A stretch of DNA of 64,000 nucleotides from assembly GCF_022458985.1 (NCBI RefSeq), contig NC_061774.1:17570197-17634196 (forward strand). Direction: 5' to 3'. The notes below the pieces were generated by a model, which saw only the letters and a list, made by a program, of their open reading frames with translations, had not been told where the DNA came from and did not search any database. The translations under genes were made by a program, and so were the position numbers. Shown in pieces: positions 1 to 12,298 of this stretch (position 1 is the stretch's first letter; every line of letters begins with the position of its first letter). The DNA comes from Mugil cephalus (Eukaryota > Chordata > Actinopteri > Mugiliformes > Mugilidae).

Positions 1-485
1 AGGCTCACAGTTGATTGCCCAAATAGCTTAATGGAATACGGTGGAGACCGATGAGATCTGCCAAAGTTCAGGGAACCGAACAATGCCTGTTTGTAGTATA
101 AAACTCAAAGCTTAATAACTTGTGCAAGGAAGGGAGTGCTAGTCCGTGTTTGCTCTTTAGTAACTCATCACAGTAAAGATGAAGATGGAACTAGAGTAGA
201 AAAGGCTGGATATTTCAATTAATGCAGCATTTTATCATTACAGCGTGCTGTACGGCATGGTTGCATGGGTATTTACCACTATATATTGTGTTTCAGTTTG
301 GTAAATGGTTCAGAAATAGTGTATTTAAACAAATGACCCTCATTCTAAAGTGAATGGCAGCAGTGTCTTAATAACAGTTTCCAGAAAGAGTCAAGTTTCG
401 TGACAAAAGCGTGAGATGTCTAACGGTTCACGATTTGCACAAAAATCTGCCCTTTTCTGACTAATTTCCTTTTTTCTTCACTCAG

Positions 486-3400
486 GTAACAAAGCCAAAG
501 ACAGCGTGGGCTCAGGTACGTTTTCCATCAGTTTTTTTCCAGTCTTAACATAGTTATTATTGCAGCTTAGTTCCATTAAAGCATCGAGACGGCCCTCCTT
601 CTTGGAAAATGGCAAATTCATTTTGGCAGTGAGGGAGGGTGTGTGTTGCAGGGGGAATGCGTAAGTGGTCCTTATGTACAATAATCAATTGGGAAACAAA
701 AGAGGACTACCATGCTTTTAATCTGTCTGCACAATCCGTTGAGATAATGGTGCATTTGTGTGTGTGCCTCTGCAGTGGCTGAGAAGACCACTGGAGCCAT
801 GGGGAACATCGCCGCTGCCACTGGCCTGGTGAAGAAGGACGAGTTCCCATCTGACATGAACGTATGTACTTTGCTTTATTGCAATCAGTGTCTGCATGAT
901 ATAGTGGTTTCTCTTTACGCACACACACACAACTAAGGCAAGTCAGTAGGCTGTTTGTTATAATGAAATCATATTAGTGACTGACCCAGTGGAAAAATAA
1001 ATACAATTAAGTGTTTTGCACGTTTGGACCTGGTGTTCCCACCTAGACCAGACCAGGCACCCCCACCCCACAGCAATGACACTCCTTGATGGCAGCAGCC
1101 ATCCCCTGCAGGATGCAGCCTGACATAGACAAATGGTGTAGGAATTACTCAGAAAACATGAAAAACAGCACAAGGTGTTGATCTGGCCTCTAAATTCACT
1201 AGATCCCAAACTGATCAAGTATCTGTGGGATGCGCTGAATCAAGCCTGATCCACGGAGTCCCGTCCCCTCAACCCACAAGACCCAAAGAAACCCACTAAC
1301 AACGTCCTGTTACCAGAAACCACAGGACACCCTCCGAATTCTCATATCCATTCCCTGATGTGTCAGAACTGTTTTGGAGGCACAAGGGAGACCTACACGA
1401 TATTGGGAAAGTGGTCATAATGTTGTGGCTGATAACATTTACTAGAAGTCTAAGGTATGCATTGATGTAAGGAAAAAGACCATGCAACTAGAGTGAATAA
1501 TAGACATTACCCAACAGATCTATAAAAAACACACATCTTTTATTCTTCTTGTTGAGAACAGGTTTCTTCTTCCTGTATTCCTGCCATTAATCATTACGTT
1601 ACCATAAAGTTAAGCAACTCACAAGACACAGAACAATAAAGAACATGGTCCAAATCAAAGAAGCAAAAGTCAAATTATCTCAACTTCACCTATACGAGCA
1701 TCAAACTCTGAAAGCACAGGATCCTGCATTTCCCATGACGCAGATGAAATTTCAGCCTCCACAGCTCGCACTTTGATTGTAACACAAGCTTTTTGTGGAA
1801 ATTTAAGGTCCCAGACGTGAAGTAACCGGTCTTCAGCCTTTTTTTGAAAAATGCTGCGAGTTGTCTTCCAGAGCCAGAGAAGATATTATATAACAACCCG
1901 AGGGGCGCTCAGTAATAAAACTGAACTTCATGTGTGAAGTTAATGAACTGGCTACAAATTCTACCTGCATATATCTTCTAATAATGTGACAAGATATTGT
2001 TATTTGTGATTGATTCTTGATTTTTTTAAAATGGAAAAGGAAAGGGAAATTGAAATTGCTTCAAAGCCGAGCCCCGCTTACAGTTGGCAGTCATTTGTAG
2101 TCGTTAATGCCTGGACAGGATCGTGGCTGTAGTGGAGCCAGCTAATTTACAGCAGGGGTCAGTCGAATGAATCCTCGCGTCAGTCCAGAACTAGGCTGCA
2201 TTTTATTCATATTCATGTTATTCCTCTGCTTTTGGCCCACATTGTTTTACCTGGACCATGATCACAGTTTGATTTAGACAGTCTGATTAAAAAAACATGA
2301 AAACTTAAAATTAAATCAATTAGTAAAATAATGATAAAAAATGAAAAGATCTTTCACATTTAATGAAAATATGACCTCGTTTTACTGTGGTGGATGAAAG
2401 CGGCCACAATAAGGTTTCACTATTGTGCTGATTTGTGACCTAAAGCATCTCTCTATGTCTCTAAAAGACATGACTTTTCCATTATGGAGCCCTGCCCCTC
2501 CGATGACCTCAGCGTCACCGCTTTCTGCCCCTGTTTGCCGTAGGAAAGGTTGTTGATGTGACGACGATACGAGAAGAAGAAGAACAGAATTTCTTTTAAC
2601 GCGCTCTTTTTCTCGAGTGTTTCAGTGGCCTGGCCCTGCTCTTACAGCACGCTGACATTTTGTCTATCTCAGTCAGACCATCAGTGAAGCACTGAGGTCC
2701 TCATCCTGCCCTAAGCCTTCATCCGTCAGAGTCGCACCCTCTCCACTGACCCTCTGATCTAGTAAATCTGACAGCCTGCTCTAATGGGCTTCTCAACGGC
2801 GCTATATGGGTGATAAATCTCCTCATTTCAGCACCCTGACAACAGACTGTTAAAATCCTGACACTGCTATCAAACGTGCACGGCTACTTTTTGTTCAGCC
2901 AGGCCTGTACATCCTCTCTTTTGCAGATATCTAAAGGGAAGCTAATCAGCATTTAGCTCTATAGCACGGCACTTTTTTTCATACAGCAAAATATATTTCT
3001 CTTTTTCTTGTGCTACACAGTCTGAATTCGGATGTGTGACCAATCAGACACACAACTTGGCTTTCCCCTCTGCTGTAATCACATAAACAATCTTTCATGT
3101 TGACTCGTGCTCAGGCAATGATCCCTCTGATTAGGTGCGTCTTTGCGCTGGTTTCCCTTTGTGCAGCCTCTGAGGCCATGCTAATCGTGTTGGGTGGGCT
3201 TACAGCAATAACACTGGTTCAATATGGCACGGGGGATTAAGGCCCGTTCTTCTCTGACCTAATTGACTTCATTAGTATTGGGTTTAAAAATAAATGTGCG
3301 GTGACCCACTAGCTTTGTTTTCAGGGCTCGTAGTAGCAGGTGAAGCCACGATGGAGCTCTGTCTGCCTCAAAAAAAAGCTCACAGAACGTGAGACTGTGC

Positions 3401-5968
3401 GTTCGCAAATACTGTGGTCAAGCTATTAGATGTTCAGTGTCAGCGAAAGTCCCGCAAATATCAAAACCGGCAATCAACTGATTTTATTAACGAGAATTTC
3501 CTGTGTATCTAGAGTGCATAGAGCTTTGCTGCTGTCTGAGAAGTATTAGAAACACATCAGTCCTGTTAAAGTATACGCTCACTGTATTTTCAAACCTTAC
3601 TCATAGTGAAATACTTACTCCTCTCTGACTGATGCGCACCGCAGCGAGCAGCTGTTTAAGGGAGTTATTGATGCCTTTTTGAAACTGAAAGCCATTTGGA
3701 AAACAATAAGAGTCAATGTGCTTTGGGCACAGTGGGTACTGACAGATTCATGCACTGTTGGTTTTGGACTTTTCTAGTTTCTGCCAGACTTATTATTACA
3801 TCTGAGTCCCATCGCTCACTGTCAGATTTGCCGAGTGATAAATGTTCTGCAAGCTTTAAACAAGGCCGTGGCTTTACAGCCGTGCTAGCTGCTCTGCACA
3901 GTTACGGCTACAGTACTCTATACGTGCATTTTGAACTTGAATGCTAACGTCACACTTGCCACATGCTGATAAACAATGGTAATGTTAACGAGATTAAGTT
4001 AACCAGGTAAACACCATTCTAGTTTAGATTAATAGCCTGCTTACACTTGAGGATTAGCACCGAGCTAAGTACAGCTGAGTCTGATCAATATATTGCAAAT
4101 GTGACGGTTGTGTTTGGTCATGATATTTGAGCAGCTTAAAGCCCATAAGTTTGTGTAAAAACACTTTCAGCCAACTAAAACTGTCAAATTCCATTTCACA
4201 TAGTAGACATGTCGTTTCTTGGGCTTCCTGTTGAATCTGCATAGAATTATCTACATAACGTAAATAATGTGAATCTTCCTTCTCCTCATCTCTCTGTGTG
4301 TCCCTCTCACTGTCTCTGTAGCCTGAGGAGTACGGGCAGGAGGCCATGGAGGGCCAGGGAGAGGCAATGCTGGAGCCAGAAGGGGAGACATATGACGAGT
4401 CCCAGGTAATCAGAGTACATAACGCAATACGCATGCATGCAAATCATCATCACAAATCTGAGCATTTAAATTCACCTTTCAGGCGTCACTGCAGATTGTG
4501 TCTTTTTGCGTGCAATGTGATAGCTTGTAAAAAAAAAAGTCTCTGTAGTGCTGCAGGCAGGGATGAGTCCATTCATTACAGTAGCTCTCAGTATTCAAGA
4601 GCTCAGCCTGGTTATGCAGTTTAGTTATATTGCATTTCAATGGCACTCCGCACTTGCCCTCCACTTCTGTCCCACACAAACACTACAGCTCACAGTGATG
4701 TGCTTCGTCTTTTTTATTTTTCTGGAAATGAAATGAGAAGGCTCAACAAGCCAAGTGCCACAGAGTCTACATAGAGCACAGCAGATATAGCACCACCTAC
4801 CTGCACCGAGCGTTGGGTGTGTGTCGGTGTGTGTGTGCGTGGAGGAAAGGATGCGAGTCTGACACAGATGGTTATTTTTGGAATTTGGCAGCAAGGGGCA
4901 AGACGCGCCGTGCAGAACGGAGCTTTGAAAATAGGTTTTAAGTAACTATCACAGTGCATGATAAAATATCACACAATGCCCAAAATTGTGTGACGATAGT
5001 AAACTGTACACAATAATTTAAAGGAGCTAGAGACAGTTATGTGATTAGCTAGAAACCTGTGATATTCTCATGGGGAAAAAAAAGAGTTTTCTGTAGATAA
5101 AATATGAGATTCTGCGTGATCTCTTATACAATTCAATTTATTCTGGGCCCATGCAAGGATTTTCCTCTAAAGCCTGCTCACAGCCTCCACCAGTGGAGCG
5201 CTGCATTAATGAGAGAAATGAGTAAAACTGAGATATTCCCTGAGATCCAAATTAAAAGTGAATCTCTCAGCGCCAGTAGCCTGTATCATCCTCATCCTCC
5301 TCCACCTCTTTCCTCCATCTCTCTCTCCCTCCTACTCCTCCGCATCTCCTTCCCCTCCCCCATCCCTCGCTACACCGTCGACGTGCGAGTTCTCTCTGAA
5401 TGGGTGTGGTGATGACGCTCTCTGCCTCTGTGCATTGTGGGTAATGTCAGGGTCTCCCTGCATTGCTGTAAATGTGGAGTCCGAGTGCTGCAGCCAGCTC
5501 AGGCATCAACTGGAGATTAAAAAAGAAAGAAAAAAAAATCCCTCTCTGTCACACTTTTATGAACATATAGGATGAGTTAAGAACATTGGAGGCTGTGTTA
5601 TTATTTTCACGATCACGTCCGTGGAGGAGGCAGGGCTACGGGGATACAGGAATGTGATCACGACGCGTCCTTGAAGTCGCTGCGGGCCTGTGCTGCCCTC
5701 TGCTGGCCGAAGAGACGCACTGAACCAGCAGAGGAGCTCAGCTGTGATGGAGTGACATCATTGCCTTCAGCCGAGAGCTATCATGAGCTCTCTGTCGTAT
5801 AGTCTTCTTAAACGGATTAAAGCTGCATTTCCTGTGATTAAGTTTTAATTAAAGACTTACTTTTGAATTTAACCTGTAGCCTCTCTGTGCTGCAGAATTG
5901 ACCTGCCTGCCTCTCAAAACGTGCTCTTCTCTTCCCAGGAGAGCCAGGACTACGAGCCGGAAGCATAA
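486..5968 (+). CDS. sncb: Beta-synuclein, 3' coding exons (5' part lies before the window)
   Basis: Presynaptic, intrinsically disordered vesicle-binding protein of the synuclein family. Four in-frame coding exons are visible: 486-515, 776-861, 4322-4405 and 5939-5968 (TAA). Each is bounded by AG/GT and the phases agree. They read NKAKDSVGS, then VAEKTTGAMGNIAAATGLVKK..., then an acidic stretch with MLEPEGETYDESQ, then ESQDYEPEA-stop. The GNIAAATGLVKK core and the EPEGE...YEPEA tail are beta-synuclein signatures; alpha and gamma end differently. The exon with the initiator and the first KTKEGV-type repeats lies upstream of base 1. Compared with human beta-synuclein as I remember it, the repeat/NAC part is shorter: about 4 residues are missing in the first exon seen and about 11 in the second. 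The 3'UTR has AATAAA at 6348 and 6725. Intron 2 (862-4321) carries a Tc1-like remnant. The neighbour gprin1 supports sncb. Confidence 0.94.
1018..1437 (+). mobile_element. Tc1-like transposon remnant (3' end of transposase) in sncb intron
   Basis: This stretch resembles the end of a teleost Tc1-like transposase gene, decayed and out of frame. Near 1180-1230 the reading corresponds to the family's NSPDLNPIEHLWD region (here roughly NSLDPKLIKYLWDAL). The closing bases, ending GGTCATAATGTTGTGGCTGAT at 1415-1435, match the terminal-repeat motif these elements carry. Stops interrupt every continuation, so it is dead. It is recognised from memory of the family, not by a search. Confidence 0.6.
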
Positions 5969-6740
5969 AGGCATCAGTCCAAGCCGCCATCCAACCAGCA
6001 GCACAATAATATTTCTAATAATAACAAGGACAAATGCTGAAACTATTACAATTATATCCCCGTTGCAAAAAACAACAAAAATACAAGCATTCCCACTGAA
6101 AAATGTTCTTCCTTCGAGACAAATCTTTTATTATTATATATTGTAAATGTCATGTTATTAATGTAATGTGTTGGGTGTAGGTATTTATTGAGATGTAGGA
6201 TTTGCCCTATCGGTCTCATTTCCTTGATTCCCTCCCAATGAAATGAGACCGGAGCCGGGGCTTGTGACTTTGTACTTGTGTGTATCTGTATTTAGAAACG
6301 TGCAATAGATGTTCATCATCTTCCAATGAGACATTGGGAGTGGAAAAAATAAATATGACCGGTTGCAAGCAGATATGACTACAATAATATCCTCTTAAGT
6401 GTCGACAATGCCTGTTTGTGGGTTTTTTCTTTTTCTTTTTGCATTTCTTCGGAAATTAATTTGAAAACGTTTTTTGAAGTAAGAGTTTTTTACATTGTAT
6501 CTTTATAGTTGCTTGTGAATCATTCCAGTAAACTCTCTGTTAGAAACGGACAGTATACATGTTTGTGTGTGCGCGTGTTTGTGTGTACTGAAGATTTTAT
6601 CAAGTTAAAGTCAATATATTATGTCTTGGAATCATAATGGTTGTCAAATCAATATGTGCTTTAAATTGCAGGGCTTGTCAATATAAAGGTTTATGTGTTA
6701 AGCCAGACATACAAATCCTCTGTAAATAAAAAGTAAAAAA
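5969..6740 (+). other. sncb: sncb 3' untranslated region
   Basis: Non-coding stretch after the sncb stop, rich in A/T, with candidate poly(A) signals AATAAA at 6348-6353 and 6725-6730 (before an A-rich run). The real cleavage site cannot be fixed from sequence alone. Confidence 0.6.
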
Positions 6741-7106
6741 ACAAACCTTTTGTTGTTGCTTAAACTGTGGGATTACATTTGAAATCCTTTGTACCCAATT
6801 CTCTGTCTTCTCCTGCGTGTGGCTCTAAATGATTTTCTATTATGCGTCTTTTTGCTCACTCTTGTCTGGGGATTTGATTGCAGGATGTGGAAAATCTGCT
6901 GATCAGGCTCTGGCCCTTGGCAGGTTGCTGCCATATTTGGGATTCCTGTCTGATCGCGCCTCTTTGGGTGGGTTTTGTTGTGGTTAATCCAGCTGGAACG
7001 TGCAGGCTCGGTGGTGCCGGGCTCAAATAGAGGGTATTAAACTGACGCTCCCTCTGCTCCGGAGCCAGACCGCTGTGTGGAAGCTGCAAGGACACAGACA
7101 GGAGTC

Positions 7107-7968
7107 ATGGACTCATTCAAGAAGTCCTTTGAGGGCCTGAAAGGCACGAGCAACTCAGCCGCGAAAGGAGTCACAGAGACTACAGGTACAGATCCATAGC
7201 TTTACAATCCCACAGAGCCAGTGTCAGATCTAGTTGTAAAAGAAAAAAAAAAATAGAAAATGAAAACAGTCTTAGTTTATTTAGCTTGAGTTCAAGTGTC
7301 ATAAAGCATATTTTATAGTATTTATCTAAGGTACTGTGATGTGTTTCCAGTGAAGGCAGCTCAAGACGCTGTGCAGCAGGTGGCAGACTCCTCCAAAGAA
7401 ACAGTCAACATGGGTAAAGTGCGCGTTCATCTGCTTTTGAATTACACACACGTTATACTGAGTATGTTATCTCAAGCAGATCAGTCTTATCATGCTGACA
7501 CAAGCTTTCGTCGAATTAAAACTGAAAACCTTTGAAACGAGGTCCAAAGTCCCTCACAGCTGATCTGCAGCAGTGATTTCTAAGAGATAAAACTGTTATT
7601 TATCTCACATATTTGGCTCGGATTGTGATATGAGACTACATAGGAATAAAAACTGAACTTGGTACAATGAATTTATTAAAGACTAAAGTCTCTAGAATAC
7701 ACTGACAGTCTAAATCATTTTTTTCTATCAATTAAAATATATAGTAGAATAATAATATGTAAACTATAGGTGATAATTAAACTTAGACAGTTGTGACATC
7801 AAACTCTATACAACTGTCTTCAGCTTATAGACGTTCTGGTTTGTGTTTCATTTGTGTCTTTAAGCTGCTCAAGAAGCCACCAGGCAGACTCAGGCAGCCA
7901 TAGGGAAAGCTGCCGACAAGGCCACAGACACCATCAAGGAGTTCGGACAGAAAATGGAGACCAAATGA
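7107..7968 (+). CDS. adirf: Adipogenesis regulatory factor (ADIRF)-like small protein
   Basis: Three exons, 7107-7185, 7351-7413 and 7865-7968 (TGA), splice in phase to an 81-residue protein starting MDSFKKSFEGLKGTSNSAAK and ending IKEFGQKMETK. It is low-complexity and amphipathic, rich in Ala, Gln, Lys and Thr, with synuclein-like 11-residue periodicity (KAAQDAVQQVADSSKETV, AAQEATRQTQAAIGKAADKA). Human ADIRF (about 76 aa, nuclear, linked to adipocyte differentiation) has the same length, composition and ending style (helix, then F-G-K). ADIRF lies next to SNCG in human, and this gene begins about 1.1 kb after sncb on the same strand, which supports the call. The start is the first ATG after a purine-rich leader. 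AATAAA lies at 8167-8172. Alternative: another small synuclein- or LEA-like protein; sequence identity to ADIRF is weak, so the position counts for much. Confidence 0.8.
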
Positions 7969-8447
7969 GCATGGGACGGACGAACGACATCATTCAGACG
8001 GGGAATCATGCTGGGATGAAAGTATGCTGGCATCAGAAAAAAAAAAGAAAAATCTCCACGCAGCTAACATTCCAAACGAAATCTTTATATAAAGTGTCCT
8101 TTTTTTTCTAATCATTTGTGTTTCTTGCTTTAATATAGATTTCACTACACATGATTATTTTTGAGAAATAAAAAAAAGTCATAAATGCCACTTCGTTGGA
8201 TTCTTAAAATGTGATATCCTGCCACGTACGGTCGCGATAACACTGTCAGTCGCTCTAGAAACGCGGTGCATCAGAGGCATCCTGTTTGTGCTCTCTGAGA
8301 GGACTCGTCAATGAATCACCACGCTCGTTATTACCAACACATTGCGGAGAAGATGGCCTTTGGCAGGCTGATGGCTCCTGATGAGAGTGCGATCGGAGCT
8401 GTCTACCTTGGTCCTCAGCAGCGCAGCTCCCTCCAACACATTATGTG

Positions 8448-8460
8448 GTTGCTAGGCAAC
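8448..8460. promoter_or_regulatory. X-box-like palindrome
   Basis: GTTGCTAGGCAAC fits an RFX half-site pair with a short spacer. It lies between adirf and gprin1, about 1.6 kb before the gprin1 start. Function unproven. Confidence 0.4.
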
Positions 8461-9000
8461 AGAACTCTGCAGAAGGATTGGTGGAGGCCTTCGAATTAAT
8501 GGTGAAGATGCTTCTGCCAGTACATGGTGTTCTGCCCGCTGCCACTGCAGAGAGATTTAACCCCCCTCCCAAAAAAAAGGAAAAGGCAGAAATATGAACA
8601 CTGACCGTGACACGCATTTAAACATTTAAAATACCCGAAGCAAGCATAATTACAGAGGCCCTTGAGAATTGAATGCGTGTCACAAAGCAGAGCGGTCTGA
8701 GGGAGGAAGGAGCATTAAAGACTTGGCGTTTTACAAGTGCTTGTTTGTGTGGGAGGAACAGCTCCGCTTCCTCCAGGCTCCTTCATCTGAATTCCTCTGT
8801 ACAATTGCAGCAGAACACTCACTCTTACTAATATTCCCTCATATTTCCCCCATAAGACCTGAGTTTGCATGACTTTCCGAGGTCCTCTAAAGATTCTCTG
8901 ATTATCACAATATGGCTCAAGTGTTTCCCTTTCCAGCCTTCTTCTTGTTGCTTTTTACTTGCTGTGCTACGCTGAAGGTGTTAAAAAAAAAAAACTGACC

Positions 9001-9002
<2 letters not shown>

Positions 9003-9034
<32 letters not shown>
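9003..9034. repeat. (CA)n microsatellite
   Basis: Sixteen uninterrupted CA units. Confidence 0.97.
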
Positions 9035-9035
<1 letters not shown>

Positions 9036-10057
9036 TGCTGTCTTACATCAAAACATTAATAAGAAGAGAAATCCCTCTCCTGCACCCTCCCTCCAGAACT
9101 CCTCACACTGGCCATTTGTAGTGACGTGAGAGCTTTTATGACCAATTTATACCTCTTCAAAAAAAATTTCATCAGTTCACAGGTTTATCTCTCCGCTCAC
9201 ATTTGCCCCTGTGTTGCTATGAGAACCTGGAGCTAATTACTATGATTTGCAGATGATTAGAGGCTGAACAGAGATTTTGTCATTACATTACCACTCACTG
9301 GCAGAACCCGACCGTGGTTTCCAGGGAAACTGGAAATGTGAAGCTTTTCAACACACACAGCCACAGCCTAAAGAGCGAGGATTGCCTAAGAGAGATTCTT
9401 CTAGAGACAAACCTGTAGCCGCTGCAATCAGTATCAATCAACGGGGGGAGATGTATGGACAGATGCTCATCTCAGCCAGGCTGGAGGTTTGCGATGTTTG
9501 ACCCAAATCTGACGGAGAGTTGTGGAGAAGCTTCAGTCTGACTTGAACGGCTGAGGTATGTCTTTGTGTGATTCGTGTTCTGCTGCAGTTTTTCTTTTAT
9601 TATTGTGTTGGTTTTTACGGTCCGTATCTGGCAGATTCTCTTGAATCTTTCCGTGCATGCTTCTGTTGTCATGCGATTATGTACAGAAATAGGATTCAAA
9701 GCCGGAGCTATGCTGATATATTTTTTGCAAATGTTTGACATATAATCAAACTGAAAATTGTTCTAAAAATGAAAAAAAAGGACAATTTTAAGTGAAATCT
9801 TTAACTGTAAATATTTTAATCAAGGTAAACATCACTGACCTAAGATACTAATATTTCTGTCAAGCAGTAGCAGTGACGTAACAGTGATGTTACATGTGAG
9901 AGTTCGAATGCATCCATTTCACATGAAGATTTGTTTTTTTTTTTTAATTACTAAAAACAACCTGTTGTTTTATCCTGCACTCGTGCTTTGTCACTGGTTA
10001 CAAATTGCACCAACAGTGTGTCTGCGTTGTGTTGTCCAGGTTTAATGCAGAGGCAGA

Positions 10058-12298
10058 ATGGGAAGTCTTAAGGACGAGATGAGAGGTCTAAGAGAAGATC
10101 ACCAGCCTTCTGAGAAGACAGACAGCGGCCCTGCACCTGAGGGATCGCAAATGTGCACAAGTCAAGAGTCAACAACTCAAGGGGACTATGAGCCAAAAAT
10201 ACACGTGGATGCCAGCTGTGTGGGGGAGAGAGACAAAAAAATAATTTCCAAAGATCTTTCGGGAGTGGATTTTGGCAATACCGATCAATTAGACTCTAAG
10301 CAAGCTAAAGATTGTACACAGACTGATGCCATGGTACCACAGCCTGAGGTCGACAAAAGAGCTACTACACACAACGAAGCGACAATCACTGTTGAGCTCC
10401 AAAGTGATGGAGACGGAGATGCCAAAATTCAGAGGGGAAAGTTGAAGGACAAAGATGCTGATCGTGAAAGCGGAAAAGGTGCTGACATTGAGAATGTTTT
10501 GGTTCCTGTGCCGCAAACTCCAGACCTTTCTGACCCACGTTCCCCAGCTCCTTTTGGTCAGCACCACATGCGCACACAGGTCAGCCTGGAGGTGGTTCAG
10601 TGCCACTCTGCAGCCACCAGTCCCATGACTCCTCCGGAGGGCGGCCATTCCTTCTTCTTCCCGAGTTCTTTTGGGAAAACCGAATGTGTGGGTACAGACG
10701 CTAAAGACGCAGACCTGCAGGTGAGTCGCCAAGTGGAGTTCTGCTCTGTGGCCACCTCCCCCATGACCCCGAAGACGCCATCGTCCACTGCCTTCCCAGA
10801 GCTGATCGGGAGAGAGGTGGTTCAGAAGGAGGAGAAAACGAAGGCGGGTGAAGAGCCGAGGGAAGGTTTGCCAACCATGAAAGGTCCAGCAGAAGCGGAG
10901 TCAGAAATATCTGGAGTTTTGAAGTTTAACACATCAAAGGAGCTGACTGAAGGCTCAAACCTATCTCCAAGGAGCTCGGGGAGCCAGGCAACTGACCTGG
11001 CTCCTGGGTTAATGAATCAGCAGGTAAATCTGGAGGATGGTAAGCAGCAGTGTAAGCAACAGAGGATGGGAAGTATGGATCAAGACATTACGATCTTGGT
11101 CACCCACTATGGCAACAATGAGGAGGAAGACGAGGACAAGGTGGAGACGTCTTTTTACTCCATTGAGCCAGAGATGGTCAAAATAGACGAGTTCGAGGAG
11201 GAAAACGGCAGCGATGTGAAGAGAGAAAATATCTCCACGGAAACCATTACTCCTGAACCTGTACAGGACTCTTCAAACACAAACCAGCCACAAAACAAAC
11301 CTGAAGAGCCCCCGGCTTCTGGTAATAAACAGCTAAAAACATGCGCTGAATCAGAAAGTTCAGGAGAAAACAAAGAGGCATGTGAAGCTTCTGTGACAAA
11401 GCCTCCCGTTCCTGAATCGCCAGCTCCCTTCGGCTGCCACAACATCCGCACTCAGGTCAGCCTGGAGGTGGTGCAGTGTCAATCTGTCGCCACCAGCCCC
11501 ATGACCCCTCCTGAGGGGGACCATGCCTTCTACTTCCCCAGCTCTTTCGGAAAATGCGGAGCCGTGGGCGTGGAGACTAAAGACGCTGAGCTGCAGGTCG
11601 GTCAGCAGGTGGAGTTTCGCTCTGTCGCTACAGCACCCATGACCCCGAGAACGCCCATCATTACCACTTTTCCTGAGATCAGGAAGGAGGCTAGCATAGA
11701 GGAGAAGATAGTGGAGGAGGTAGAGGGTAAAAAGGAGGACAAGGAAGAAGTACTCAAAGAGGAGAAGGACGTAACCGAAGAGAAAAAGGTGGGAGCAGCT
11801 GAAGAGGACAAAGAGGAGGCAATAAATTACAATAAGTGCGAAGTGAAAGGTGAGGAGATAGGTGAAGAGAAAGGGGAGGAGAAAGAGGAGGAGAAATCTG
11901 AGGAACCGGTGCAGGAGGTGAGCTGGGATGAAAAAGGGATGACGTGGGAGGTGTACGGAGCTGTGGTGGAAGTTGCCGTGCTGGGCTCTGCCATCCAGAA
12001 ACACCTTGAGAAACAGGTGAAGAAGCAAAAGGGGCAATCCTCCTTGCCTCCTCCTCCTCCCCTCAACCCCTCAGCCACGCCCCTCCTTTCAGAGTTAGGC
12101 CAAGGGGATTCTGGGTCTGGATCAGGTTCAGGTTCAGGTTCAGGATCAGGTTCAGGTTCAGGTTCAGGTAAGGGCCGGCTGGGGAAGAGAGGGGAGCAGG
12201 ACGACAAAGTGAGCCGACGCAGAAGGAACCCCTTCCGCCAGATGATGGAGAACATGCAGCAGCCACACTGTTGCTCCAGAGCTCACACGAGTGAGTGA
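10058..12298 (+). CDS. gprin1: G protein-regulated inducer of neurite outgrowth 1 (GPRIN1)
   Basis: A 746-residue protein in a single coding exon, reached by an acceptor at 10038-10039. GPRIN proteins are membrane-attached effectors of Gi/o/z-alpha subunits that promote neurite growth. The family C-terminal domain is clear: [20 protein letters not shown] followed by [13 protein letters not shown] (about residues 620-655), then a basic patch [15 protein letters not shown] (719-733) and a CC pair at 738-739, likely the palmitoylated membrane anchor of this family. The long N-terminal part is acidic and disordered. It holds two copies of a roughly 90-residue module (about 161-252 and 453-545) with [34 protein letters not shown] and SVAT(S/A)PMTP. 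A Gly-Ser run (residues about 685-705) comes from a GGTTCA hexamer repeat. Position between sncb and cdhr2 matches human GPRIN1. Large open frames on the opposite strand are composition shadows. Confidence 0.92.
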   Translation: MGSLKDEMRGLREDHQPSEKTDSGPAPEGSQMCTSQESTTQGDYEPKIHVDASCVGERDKKIISKDLSGVDFGNTDQLDSKQAKDCTQTDAMVPQPEVDKRATTHNEATITVELQSDGDGDAKIQRGKLKDKDADRESGKGADIENVLVPVPQTPDLSDPRSPAPFGQHHMRTQVSLEVVQCHSAATSPMTPPEGGHSFFFPSSFGKTECVGTDAKDADLQVSRQVEFCSVATSPMTPKTPSSTAFPELIGREVVQKEEKTKAGEEPREGLPTMKGPAEAESEISGVLKFNTSKELTEGSNLSPRSSGSQATDLAPGLMNQQVNLEDGKQQCKQQRMGSMDQDITILVTHYGNNEEEDEDKVETSFYSIEPEMVKIDEFEEENGSDVKRENISTETITPEPVQDSSNTNQPQNKPEEPPASGNKQLKTCAESESSGENKEACEASVTKPPVPESPAPFGCHNIRTQVSLEVVQCQSVATSPMTPPEGDHAFYFPSSFGKCGAVGVETKDAELQVGQQVEFRSVATAPMTPRTPIITTFPEIRKEASIEEKIVEEVEGKKEDKEEVLKEEKDVTEEKKVGAAEEDKEEAINYNKCEVKGEEIGEEKGEEKEEEKSEEPVQEVSWDEKGMTWEVYGAVVEVAVLGSAIQKHLEKQVKKQKGQSSLPPPPPLNPSATPLLSELGQGDSGSGSGSGSGSGSGSGSGSGKGRLGKRGEQDDKVSRRRRNPFRQMMENMQQPHCCSRAHTSE
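12117..12170 (+). repeat. Coding hexanucleotide repeat (GGTTCA/GGATCA)n in gprin1
   Basis: About nine near-perfect six-base units encode an uninterrupted Gly-Ser run just before the basic C-terminal tail. It is in frame, so length changes would leave the protein intact. Such runs are often length-polymorphic. Confidence 0.9.

Larger units (their letters stand above)
8180..10030. other. Intergenic/leader region between adirf and gprin1
   Basis: No convincing coding exon is seen. It contains an X-box-like palindrome (8448-8460), a CA microsatellite (9003-9034) and probably the gprin1 promoter and 5' leader: a pyrimidine-AG acceptor at 10038-10039 precedes the gprin1 start, so the first, non-coding gprin1 exon should lie within this stretch. 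A candidate donor follows CTGAG at 9555. Confidence 0.5.

Noticed and set aside
11360..12037. 225-codon open frame on the minus strand
   Set aside because: Mirror of the Glu/Lys-rich gprin1 coding exon; Leu/Phe-rich composition shadow with no family features.
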